A stretch of 11,025 bases of DNA, from NCBI GenBank assembly GCA_947463335.1, contig CANHRF010000023.1:1-11025 (forward strand), given 5' to 3'. The DNA comes from Actinomycetota bacterium. GTDB taxonomy: Bacteria; Actinomycetota; Actinomycetes; Nanopelagicales; Nanopelagicaceae. The notes under the pieces were generated by a model that saw only the letters and a list, made by a program, of their open reading frames with translations, searched no databases and was not told the origin of the DNA. This document shows, in pieces, positions 1 through 6,484 of the stretch. Each line of letters starts with the position of its first letter. The stretch's first letter is position 1. Both the position numbers and the translations under genes were made by a program.

Positions 1-1001
<1,001 letters not shown>

Positions 1002-1008
1002 TGATGCG

Positions 1009-1054
1009 GCACTCTACTTGTGAAGGGTAAAGCCACCCTCCTCAAGTAGAGTGC
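1009..1054 (+). terminator. Long hairpin between glnB and ffh, probable U-less terminator
   Basis: GCACTCTACTTG (1009-1020) is the exact reverse complement of CAAGTAGAGTGC (1043-1054), a perfect 12-bp stem. Inside it AGGGT (1024-1028) pairs with ACCCT (1035-1039) around a six-base loop, with a small internal bulge between the two stems. It starts eight bases after the glnB stop and ends seven bases before the ffh ATG. No T-run follows, so if it terminates it is of the U-less kind common in actinobacteria. Alternatives are a 3'-end stabiliser of the amtB-glnB message or a protein operator for ffh. Confidence 0.6.
1047..1052 (+). promoter_or_regulatory. Candidate -10 element of ffh
   Basis: TAGAGT matches the actinobacterial -10 pattern TAnnnT. 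Nine bases separate it from the ffh ATG at 1062, so a start site at the usual distance would give a leader of only about two or three bases. It lies in the right arm of the hairpin at 1009-1054. No convincing -35 is visible at 16-19 bases. ffh has no Shine-Dalgarno, which supports near-leaderless translation. Confidence 0.3.
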
Positions 1055-1061
1055 GCTCATT

Positions 1062-2519
1062 ATGTTTGACTCACTTTCCACCAAGTTAACTGGAGCTTTT
1101 TCATCACTTCGCTCCCGAGGCAAGTTAAGTACTTCAGATATTGAAAATACTTGCGCTGAAATTAAGGCCGCTCTCCTCGAATCAGATGTGGCACTTTCTG
1201 TAGTCGATTCATTTATTGAATTAATCCGCGAAAAATCACTGGCTGTGCTTCCCACACTTCAATCAGGTAGTAATCAAGCGCAGGCGATCTTTGAAATCGT
1301 TAACGCAGAATTGATTGAGATTCTTGGGGGAGCGGCGCGGCGAATTCGCTTCGCGAAAAATCCACCAACGGTGATTATGTTGGCTGGTTTGCAAGGTGCG
1401 GGTAAGACAACGCTCGCCGGAAAGCTCGCTAAGTTTTATCTAGATCAAGGTAATACTCCATTGCTTGTCGCCTCGGATTTACAACGCCCTAATGCAGTTA
1501 CCCAACTCCAGGTTGTGGGCGAGAGCGTTGGCGTTCCGGTATTTGCACCCGAACCAGGAAACGGCGTCGGCAACCCAGTCAAGGTGGCAGAGCAAGCTCT
1601 CGCGTTTGCAAAGAGCAAATTGCACAACATGGTGATCGTTGATACCGCCGGTCGCCTAGGCGTTGATCAAGAGTTAATGCAACAAGCGATTGATATTCGA
1701 GATGCAGTTAATCCTGATGAAATTCTCTTTGTCGTTGATGCAATGATCGGTCAAGATGCAGTTCGCACCGCAAAGGCTTTCCAAGAAGGCGTTGGATTTG
1801 ATGGCGTTGTCTTGACGAAGTTAGACGGTGATGCGCGAGGTGGAGCAGCGCTCTCCATTGCAAAGTTAACTGGACTGCCGATTATGTTCTCTTCGAATGG
1901 TGAGAAGTTAACTGATTTCGATATCTTCTACCCAGAGCGCATGGCCTCGCGCATTCTAGGTATGGGCGATGTTGCAACGCTGGCTGAACAAGCGAAGAAA
2001 GTTCTAGATACTGACTCTTCCGCGAAAATGGAAGAGAAGTTTGCCCGTGGAGATGACTTCACACTCGAAGATTTCTTGGAACAACTAGAGGCGATGTCAA
2101 AGATGGGCTCAATGTCGAAGTTGCTGGGAATGTTGCCAGGTGCAGGTGCAATGAAGAAGCAGATCGAGAACTTTGATGAATCTGAGATCGTGCGCACCAA
2201 ATCTATTGTTCAATCAATGACCCCGCTTGAGCGACAAGATCCAAAAGTTTTAAATGGTTCGCGCCGCGCACGCATCGCACTTGGTGCCGGAAGAAAAGTT
2301 CAAGATGTAAATGCGCTAGTTGATAAATTCGCTGCAGCTCAGAAGATGATGCGTCAGATGCGCAATGGTGGCGGGATGCCACCGGCGATGGCGCAGAGCA
2401 TGGGGATGCCTGCCGGAATGGGCGCGGCTCCGATGGGGGCTAAGAAGGGGCAAGCCCCAACCAAGAAAAAGTCGAAATCCGGTAATCCGGCAAAACGTGC
2501 GGCAGAAGAACGCGGATAA
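1062..2519 (+). CDS. ffh: Signal recognition particle protein Ffh (SRP54)
   Basis: GTPase of the signal recognition particle. With SRP RNA it binds signal sequences on nascent membrane proteins and delivers ribosomes to FtsY at the membrane. The product has 485 residues. N domain about 1-95. G domain with P-loop GLQGAGKTT (109-117), the DLQRP segment (139-143), DTAGR (194-198) and TKLDGDARGG (252-261). The M domain runs from about 325, with the RNA-binding arginine-rich signature around SRRARIALGAG (400-410). The end (435-485) is rich in Met, Gly, Ala and then Lys, a normal loose C-terminus. The motif ends GAG where GSG is more usual, a mild substitution. The ATG start fits family N-termini (MFDSLS...). 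There is no Shine-Dalgarno; a -10-like hexamer sits just upstream. In mycobacteria glnD and another gene lie between glnB and ffh; here they are gone. Confidence 0.97.
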   Translation: MFDSLSTKLTGAFSSLRSRGKLSTSDIENTCAEIKAALLESDVALSVVDSFIELIREKSLAVLPTLQSGSNQAQAIFEIVNAELIEILGGAARRIRFAKNPPTVIMLAGLQGAGKTTLAGKLAKFYLDQGNTPLLVASDLQRPNAVTQLQVVGESVGVPVFAPEPGNGVGNPVKVAEQALAFAKSKLHNMVIVDTAGRLGVDQELMQQAIDIRDAVNPDEILFVVDAMIGQDAVRTAKAFQEGVGFDGVVLTKLDGDARGGAALSIAKLTGLPIMFSSNGEKLTDFDIFYPERMASRILGMGDVATLAEQAKKVLDTDSSAKMEEKFARGDDFTLEDFLEQLEAMSKMGSMSKLLGMLPGAGAMKKQIENFDESEIVRTKSIVQSMTPLERQDPKVLNGSRRARIALGAGRKVQDVNALVDKFAAAQKMMRQMRNGGGMPPAMAQSMGMPAGMGAAPMGAKKGQAPTKKKSKSGNPAKRAAEERG

Positions 2520-2565
2520 GCGCTCAATTTCGTATCTACAGGCGTTAATGGCAAGATTAGCCTCC

Positions 2566-2593
2566 TGTTGCGGGGCCCTCTACCCCCACAACA
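2566..2593 (+). terminator. Possible hairpin terminator after ffh
   Basis: TGTTGCGGGG (2566-2575) pairs with CCCCACAACA (2584-2593) over ten positions with one C-A mismatch, leaving an eight-base loop. It lies 46 bases after the ffh stop and has no T-run behind it. It is the only clear secondary structure in the 158-base spacer between ffh and rpsP. It plausibly ends the ffh transcript, but it is weaker than the hairpin at 1009-1054. I see no convincing promoter for rpsP in the remaining spacer, although one is expected there. Confidence 0.35.
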
Positions 2594-2662
2594 TCCATAT
2601 CCAAAGTTGGATCTAGCAAGTGCGCACCCCGCTGCACGAGTTTTAGATACGGCACACTTTTT

Positions 2663-2667
2663 AGGAG
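2663..2667 (+). promoter_or_regulatory. Ribosome binding site of rpsP
   Basis: AGGAG lies ten bases before the TTG codon at 2678. It supports TTG as the initiator. The next in-frame ATG codons, at residues 8 and 10, would remove the conserved KIRL start of the protein. Confidence 0.65.
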
Positions 2668-2677
2668 CACTACTTCT

Positions 2678-3247
2678 TTGTCTACAAAAATTCGCTTAAT
2701 GCGCATGGGAAAGATCCGCACACCATTTTTCCGTATCGTCGTAACAGATTCACGTAAAGCACGTAATGGTCTATCAATTGAAGAAATTGGTCGTTACGTT
2801 CCAGGACAAGAGCCATCAATCATGGAAGTTAACTCTGCGCGCGCCCAATACTGGCTCGGCGTCGGAGCACAACCAACTGCCGCTGTAGAGGCGATCTTTA
2901 AGGTCACCGGAGATTGGCAGAAGTTCAAGGGCCTACCTGGCGCTGAAGGAACACTTAAATTTGCAACACCAAAGCCAGCTAAGAGCATCGCTTACGAAGC
3001 AGCTGTTAAGCAAGCAATGGATGAGCCAAAAGAAGGCGCAACAACAATGAAGAAGAAGGCGCAAGAGAAGTTAGCTGCAAAGGCTAACCCTGCTCCAGTT
3101 GTTGAAGCGTCAGCACCTGCTGCAACTGAAGAGGTGGCAGAAGTTGCGGCTACAGATGTTGTGGTTGAAACAGTTGTAGAAGCGCCAGCAGCTGAAGTTG
3201 CTACAGAAGTTGTTGTTGAAGCTGCAACAGATGCGGCTGCCGAATAA
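2678..3247 (+). CDS. rpsP: 30S ribosomal protein S16 with long acidic C-terminal tail
   Basis: Small-subunit ribosomal protein bound to 16S rRNA and needed for 30S assembly. Residues 1-85 are a complete S16 domain: KIRLMRMGK, then [15 protein letters not shown] and the IGRYVPG segment. Translation begins at TTG, supported by AGGAG upstream and by the family N-terminus. The protein is 189 residues, about twice the minimal bacterial length. The extra part has a short Lys-rich stretch (about 117-135). It is followed by about 54 residues made almost only of Ala, Val, Glu and Thr, with ten Glu, two Asp and no Lys or Arg. Actinobacterial S16 proteins often have such tails of varying length; the function is unknown. 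It heads the rpsP-khpA-rimM-trmD operon: khpA begins two bases after the stop. Confidence 0.96.
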   Translation: MSTKIRLMRMGKIRTPFFRIVVTDSRKARNGLSIEEIGRYVPGQEPSIMEVNSARAQYWLGVGAQPTAAVEAIFKVTGDWQKFKGLPGAEGTLKFATPKPAKSIAYEAAVKQAMDEPKEGATTMKKKAQEKLAAKANPAPVVEASAPAATEEVAEVAATDVVVETVVEAPAAEVATEVVVEAATDAAAE

Positions 3248-3249
3248 CA

Positions 3250-3489
3250 ATGATGGACGAAGCTCTCGAGCACCTCGTTAAGGGAATCGTTGATAATCCT
3301 GAAGATGTCATCGTCAAGGAGAAGACTCACCGTCGCGGCACAACTCTAGAAGTTCGTGTCAATCCTGAAGATATCGGCAAGGTAATTGGCCGTAACGGTC
3401 GCACTGCAAAAGCGCTACGCACAGTCGTAAGCGCGATTGCAGGTCGCACGGTTCGCGTTGATCTCATCGATACCGACGAGGCTCGATAA
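3250..3489 (+). CDS. khpA: KH-domain RNA-binding protein KhpA (YlqC family)
   Basis: Small single-KH-domain RNA-binding protein of 79 residues, the usual length. In Gram-positive bacteria KhpA pairs with KhpB (Jag) and influences cell division and RNA levels. The KH core carries IGKVIGRNGRTAKALR, with the GXXG loop as GRNG at 47-50. The N-terminus EALEHLVKGIVDNPEDV is typical of actinobacterial members. Two ATGs stand in tandem at 3250 and 3253. The first is preferred because it gives the usual two residues before EALEHLV; either is possible. No Shine-Dalgarno is visible and only two bases separate it from the rpsP stop, so translation is probably coupled. Position between rpsP and rimM is the conserved one in this phylum. 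Its specific RNA targets cannot be read from sequence. Confidence 0.93.
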   Translation: MMDEALEHLVKGIVDNPEDVIVKEKTHRRGTTLEVRVNPEDIGKVIGRNGRTAKALRTVVSAIAGRTVRVDLIDTDEAR

Positions 3490-3503
3490 AAAGTCAATTG
3501 GCA

Positions 3504-4013
3504 ATGCGCCTTAATGTAGGACGCATCGGTCGCGCTCACGGAATTCTTGGTGAAGCGACAATTGAAGTTCGCACCGATTTAGCGGAAGAACGTTTCGCTA
3601 TCGGAGCAAAACTTGAAACAGATAGCCACGGAGATTTAACCGTGAAATCTGGACGTGTTCACAATGGAATCCTCCTCTTGGGATTTGAGGGCATCGATGA
3701 CCGCAATTCTGTAGAAAAGTTGCGCGATGTTCTCCTTTTCTCTCAAGTAGATATTGATGAACCAGGATTTGAAGAAGATGATTATCACGTCCTTCAATTA
3801 GTCGGTTGCCAGGCTTATCTAGTCGATGGTGATTTACTTGGTGAAGTAACAGATGTGCTCAATCTGCCGGGGCAAGATGTACTTTCAATAAAAACTGAGA
3901 GCGGGGAAGTTCTGATCCCCTTTGTTCGCCAGCTCGTGCCGATAGTTGATATCAAAACTAAACGGATGACTGTTGTGCCACCTGATTTTTACGAGAGCCA
4001 GGCGAGCAAATGA
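3504..4013 (+). CDS. rimM: 16S rRNA processing / 30S maturation factor RimM
   Basis: Assembly factor that binds S19 and helps mature the 3' head domain of the 30S subunit. The product has 169 residues. An N-terminal RimM barrel opens with VGRIGRAHG (5-13), followed by EVRTD. A C-terminal PRC-barrel includes the segment from about 92 (YHVLQLVG) through LGEVTDVLNLPGQDVL and IPFVRQLVPIVD (about 138-149). The ATG at 3504 is chosen because related actinobacterial proteins start two or three residues before the VGRIGRAHG motif. An in-frame TTG at 3498 would add two residues and cannot be excluded, since neither codon has a ribosome binding site. The stop overlaps the trmD start as ATGA (4010-4013), matching the widespread rimM-trmD coupling. 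Confidence 0.94.
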   Translation: MRLNVGRIGRAHGILGEATIEVRTDLAEERFAIGAKLETDSHGDLTVKSGRVHNGILLLGFEGIDDRNSVEKLRDVLLFSQVDIDEPGFEEDDYHVLQLVGCQAYLVDGDLLGEVTDVLNLPGQDVLSIKTESGEVLIPFVRQLVPIVDIKTKRMTVVPPDFYESQASK

Positions 4014-4693
4014 AGATTGATGCAGTAACTATCTTTCCTGAATACTTTGCACCTGCACAGCTATCTCTTCTTGGAAAAGCACAGGATAAGGGGATCGTCG
4101 AACTACAGATTCACGATCTGCGTTCATTCACCAGTGATAACCACAACTCTGTAGATGACACTCCATACGGTGGAGGCGCTGGAATGGTGATGCTTCCCGA
4201 GATTTGGGGAGAAGCGCTAGACCCACTCTTAATTTCAGATGTTGATCTAATCATTCTTACGCCTGCCGGAAAGCGTTTCACTCAAGCAATGGCAGCTGAT
4301 TTCTCTAAGCGAAACCATTTGGTCTTTGCCTGCGGTCGCTACGAGGGAATTGATGATCGCGTTCGGCAGTTCTATTCGCAGCCGCAATTCGCGAATTCTG
4401 GTGTGCGTGTGCACGAAGTTTCTATCGGTGATTACGTCTTAGGCGGAGGAGAGGTTGCTTCACTAGTAATGATTGAAGCGATAACTCGCTTGATTCCGGG
4501 AGTGCTCGGCAATCCAGAATCACTTACTGAAGAATCCCATAACTCTGATGGCTACCTTGAGTATCCCAACTTTACAAAGCCACAAGAATGGCGAGGATTT
4601 GGCGTTCCTGAGATTTTATTAAGTGGAAATCACCCCGAAATTGCAAAATGGCGCGAGATCCAGGCTCAAGCACGCGCCAAAAAGAATCTATAA
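4010..4693 (+). CDS. trmD: tRNA (guanine(37)-N1)-methyltransferase TrmD
   Basis: SAM-dependent SPOUT enzyme that makes m1G37 in tRNAs reading CNN, CCN and CGG codons, preventing +1 frameshifts. It is a cytoplasmic dimer. The 227 residues include the N-terminal FPEYF segment, DDTPYGGGAGMVM (49-61), CGRYEGIDDRV (108-118) and SIGDYVLGGGE (138-148), which form the trefoil-knot cofactor site. A C-terminal domain carries YPNFTKPQEWRG and LLSGNHPEI. D180, just before the GYLEYPNFT segment, is the likely counterpart of the catalytic aspartate. The start overlaps the rimM stop by four bases. In most bacteria rplS follows; here the next gene is an acyl-ACP desaturase 37 bases on, and no terminator hairpin is visible between them. 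Confidence 0.97.
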   Translation: MKIDAVTIFPEYFAPAQLSLLGKAQDKGIVELQIHDLRSFTSDNHNSVDDTPYGGGAGMVMLPEIWGEALDPLLISDVDLIILTPAGKRFTQAMAADFSKRNHLVFACGRYEGIDDRVRQFYSQPQFANSGVRVHEVSIGDYVLGGGEVASLVMIEAITRLIPGVLGNPESLTEESHNSDGYLEYPNFTKPQEWRGFGVPEILLSGNHPEIAKWREIQAQARAKKNL

Positions 4694-4694
4694 C

Positions 4695-4724
4695 TCGTCA
4701 GTAACCAGACTTCTCCCGTAGCGT
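4695..4724 (+). promoter_or_regulatory. Candidate promoter of the acyl-ACP desaturase (leaderless)
   Basis: TCGTCA (4695-4700, four of six bases matching TTGACA) and TAGCGT (4719-4724, TAnnnT) are separated by 18 bases. Six bases then lead to the ATG at 4731, so transcription would begin at or next to the start codon. There is no Shine-Dalgarno. This is the most complete promoter-like pair in the window, but it rests on consensus matching alone. Confidence 0.4.
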
Positions 4725-4730
4725 TCACCT

Positions 4731-5699
4731 ATGAGCGAAGAGTCAGCAAAGATTCAATCTAGGTTGATTCGTGACCTAGAACCGGTCGTTGCAGTTGAAC
4801 TCGAACGCCATTTATCTGTTCAAAAAAATTGGTATCCACACGAGTATGTCCCGTGGTCGCAAGGTCGTGATTATGCAGGCCCACTTAATGGCGATGCTTG
4901 GGAGGCTAAAGATTCTCGCCTATCAGCTGTGGCTCAAGATTCTTTAATTTTAAATCTACTCACTGAAGATAATCTGCCGAGCTATCACACCGAAATTGCA
5001 ATTTCGATGGGGCGCGATGGCGCTTGGGGAAATTGGATTGAACGCTGGACGGCGGAAGAAGCTCGCCACGCAATCGTGATTCGCGATTACCTGATGGCGA
5101 CACGTGGGGTAGATCCTTATCATTTAGAAGATTTACGAATGGCTCATATGTCACTCGGGTATCAAACCCCGTATGAGAACGACATGTTGCACACAATTGC
5201 ATATGTATCTTTCCAAGAGTTAGCAACACGTATTTCACATCGCAATACCGGGAAGATCTCTGATGATCCGATCGCTGAAAATATGATGCAACGAGTAGCG
5301 CTTGATGAGAATCTGCACATGCTCTTCTATCGCAATACTCTTTCAGCAGCTCTAGATATGGAGCCAAATGCAGCAATGCGCGCGATTGCCGACGTGGTAA
5401 CCAACTTTGATATGCCAGGGGCGAATATGCCAGGTTTTGGTAGAAAGGCTGTACAGATCGCGCTAGCTGGAATCTACGATCTACAACAACATTTGGATGA
5501 TGTAGTTTCCCCGGTTTTGCGCGCCTGGAATGTCTTTGAGAGAAATGACCTTTCTGGAGATGGGTTAGTTGCGCGGGATGAACTCACCGCCTTCATGACC
5601 AAATCAACGAAGGAAGCAGAGATCTTTAACGATAAGCGTGAAGTCCATTTTGAGAGACTTGTTGCACGCGGTCAGTCTCCAATTCGTATTCAAAAGTAA
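4731..5699 (+). CDS. Soluble diiron acyl-[acyl-carrier-protein] desaturase
   Basis: Member of the stearoyl-ACP 9-desaturase family (FA_desaturase_2; plant SAD, mycobacterial DesA1/DesA2). These soluble enzymes put a cis double bond in an acyl chain on ACP using O2 and ferredoxin. The product has 322 residues. All six diiron ligands can be placed: E79 in LTEDNLPSYH, E110 and H113 in WTAEEARH, E163 in SFQELAT, and E193 and H196 in DENLH. There is no signal peptide or membrane segment, as expected. Near the C-terminus DLSGDGLVARDE (273-284) happens to fit a 12-residue EF-hand loop. The gene sits where rplS is usual and is probably its own transcription unit. The likely role is unsaturated membrane lipid synthesis. 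Double-bond position and chain specificity cannot be told from sequence. Confidence 0.92.
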   Translation: MSEESAKIQSRLIRDLEPVVAVELERHLSVQKNWYPHEYVPWSQGRDYAGPLNGDAWEAKDSRLSAVAQDSLILNLLTEDNLPSYHTEIAISMGRDGAWGNWIERWTAEEARHAIVIRDYLMATRGVDPYHLEDLRMAHMSLGYQTPYENDMLHTIAYVSFQELATRISHRNTGKISDDPIAENMMQRVALDENLHMLFYRNTLSAALDMEPNAAMRAIADVVTNFDMPGANMPGFGRKAVQIALAGIYDLQQHLDDVVSPVLRAWNVFERNDLSGDGLVARDELTAFMTKSTKEAEIFNDKREVHFERLVARGQSPIRIQK

Positions 5700-5709
5700 A
5701 TTTCGACGA

Positions 5710-5715
5710 TAGATT
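5710..5715 (+). promoter_or_regulatory. Candidate -10 element of the glutamine amidotransferase gene
   Basis: TAGATT fits TAnnnT and lies six bases before the ATG at 5722, the geometry expected for a leaderless message. No -35 match is evident at 16-18 bases upstream, and there is no Shine-Dalgarno. The whole spacer to the desaturase stop is only 22 bases. Confidence 0.35.
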
Positions 5716-5721
5716 TGCCTC

Positions 5722-6462
5722 ATGTGCAGATTACTTGGATATGTCGCCAATGAAGAGCGGACCTTTGCTGATGTTGTTGGTGAGGGGTTTCAAGATTTTG
5801 TTGAGCTCTCGAAAGAACATAAACATGGTTGGGGAATTTCGGCTAGCTCAGCGGAAAGTCGTGAAACAACTTTAGTCAGAGATTTAACTTTGGCTGCAGA
5901 AAGCCTGAAATTTAAAGATTCGGCAAATAACTTAAAGTCTGATGGAGCGCTTCTGCATCTGCGCTTGGCATCAAAAGGGCTGGCCGTAGATCTATCCAAT
6001 AACCATCCATTTATTTATGGCGATTACTCATTTATGCACAACGGAACCATTAAATCTATTCCTTCAATTGAGAAATTTATAGATCCAAGGTATCTCTCTC
6101 AATTTACTTCTACTACTGACAGCGAACGTTATTTCTTTGCAGTTCTCACGGCTATAGATGAGTTAGGTCTATTGGAAGGGGTCCGTAAAGCGGTGAAAGC
6201 TATCTCCGCAAATTGCGACTTTACGAGCATAAATTGCATGCTTCTTACCCCAGACCATATGGTCGCGGTTTGTGAGTTTAATGAAGGCGACTCAACGGAA
6301 TGGACTGTCGATAGCCATTACGAACTCCGCTACAGCGCAGAAGGTGATGTCATTAAAGTGGCTTCTACCGGCTGGGGGAAAGACCACTGGAGTCGGCTTT
6401 CCAACCATTCAATTCTTCTGATTAACCGAAGCGATTTAACTTTTGAGGTTTTACCTCTCTAA
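5722..6462 (+). CDS. Class II glutamine amidotransferase, YafJ/EgtC-like
   Basis: N-terminal-nucleophile glutamine amidotransferase domain standing alone, 246 residues. Seen: the nucleophile Cys2 directly after the initiator Met (MCRLLGY), HGWGI (35-39), the substrate-side arginine in LHLRLASKG (R81), NNHPF (93-97), the oxyanion-hole segment MHNGTI (105-110) and TTDSERYFF (131-139). Cys2 makes the start certain. This fold hydrolyses glutamine or a gamma-glutamyl amide. EgtC members cleave the gamma-glutamyl group in ergothioneine synthesis, while the role of YafJ members is not firmly known. No other egt gene is present here, so the ergothioneine assignment is not supported by context. The gene looks somewhat more A+T-rich than its neighbours and splits two conserved blocks together with the desaturase, a weak hint of later insertion. 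Confidence 0.88.
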   Translation: MCRLLGYVANEERTFADVVGEGFQDFVELSKEHKHGWGISASSAESRETTLVRDLTLAAESLKFKDSANNLKSDGALLHLRLASKGLAVDLSNNHPFIYGDYSFMHNGTIKSIPSIEKFIDPRYLSQFTSTTDSERYFFAVLTAIDELGLLEGVRKAVKAISANCDFTSINCMLLTPDHMVAVCEFNEGDSTEWTVDSHYELRYSAEGDVIKVASTGWGKDHWSRLSNHSILLINRSDLTFEVLPL

Positions 6463-6471
6463 ACACCGCGT

Positions 6472-6477
6472 TACTCT
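6472..6477 (+). promoter_or_regulatory. Candidate -10 element of the miaB-miaA-dapF-hflX operon
   Basis: TACTCT (TAnnnT) stands seven bases before the ATG at 6485. It supports a leaderless start there rather than the TTG further upstream, which would overlap the previous gene. No clear -35 is visible. Confidence 0.35.
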
Positions 6478-6484
6478 TACCCAT

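Noticed and set aside
2599..2612. ATCCAA/TTGGAT inverted repeat in the ffh-rpsP spacer
   Set aside because: Only two bases separate the 6-bp arms, too short for a stable RNA hairpin, and no second copy was seen that would suggest an operator.
2548..2616. A 22-codon ATG frame with two adjacent Cys codons in the ffh-rpsP spacer, resembling an attenuation leader peptide
   Set aside because: The ribosome site is weak, the frame is just the tail of a longer open frame running through the end of ffh, and rpsP has no known cysteine-linked control. Chance is the simpler explanation.
2365..2616. 83-codon + strand frame overlapping the 3' end of ffh in another frame
   Set aside because: It lies mostly inside the well-supported ffh M-domain and C-terminus. 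Its product shows no recognisable domain.
2641..2650. Possible -10 element for rpsP around TTTTAGATAC
   Set aside because: The match to consensus is poor and no -35 lies at a proper distance. A promoter is expected in this spacer but I cannot place it.
2992..3330. 112-codon minus-strand frame rich in Ser/Ala/Thr opposite the rpsP tail
   Set aside because: It is a by-product of the low-complexity Ala/Val/Glu codons on the + strand.
4960..5376. 138-codon minus-strand frame inside the desaturase
   Set aside because: It is antisense to a gene with all diiron ligands conserved. The product has no recognisable motif and there is no ribosome binding site or promoter sign.
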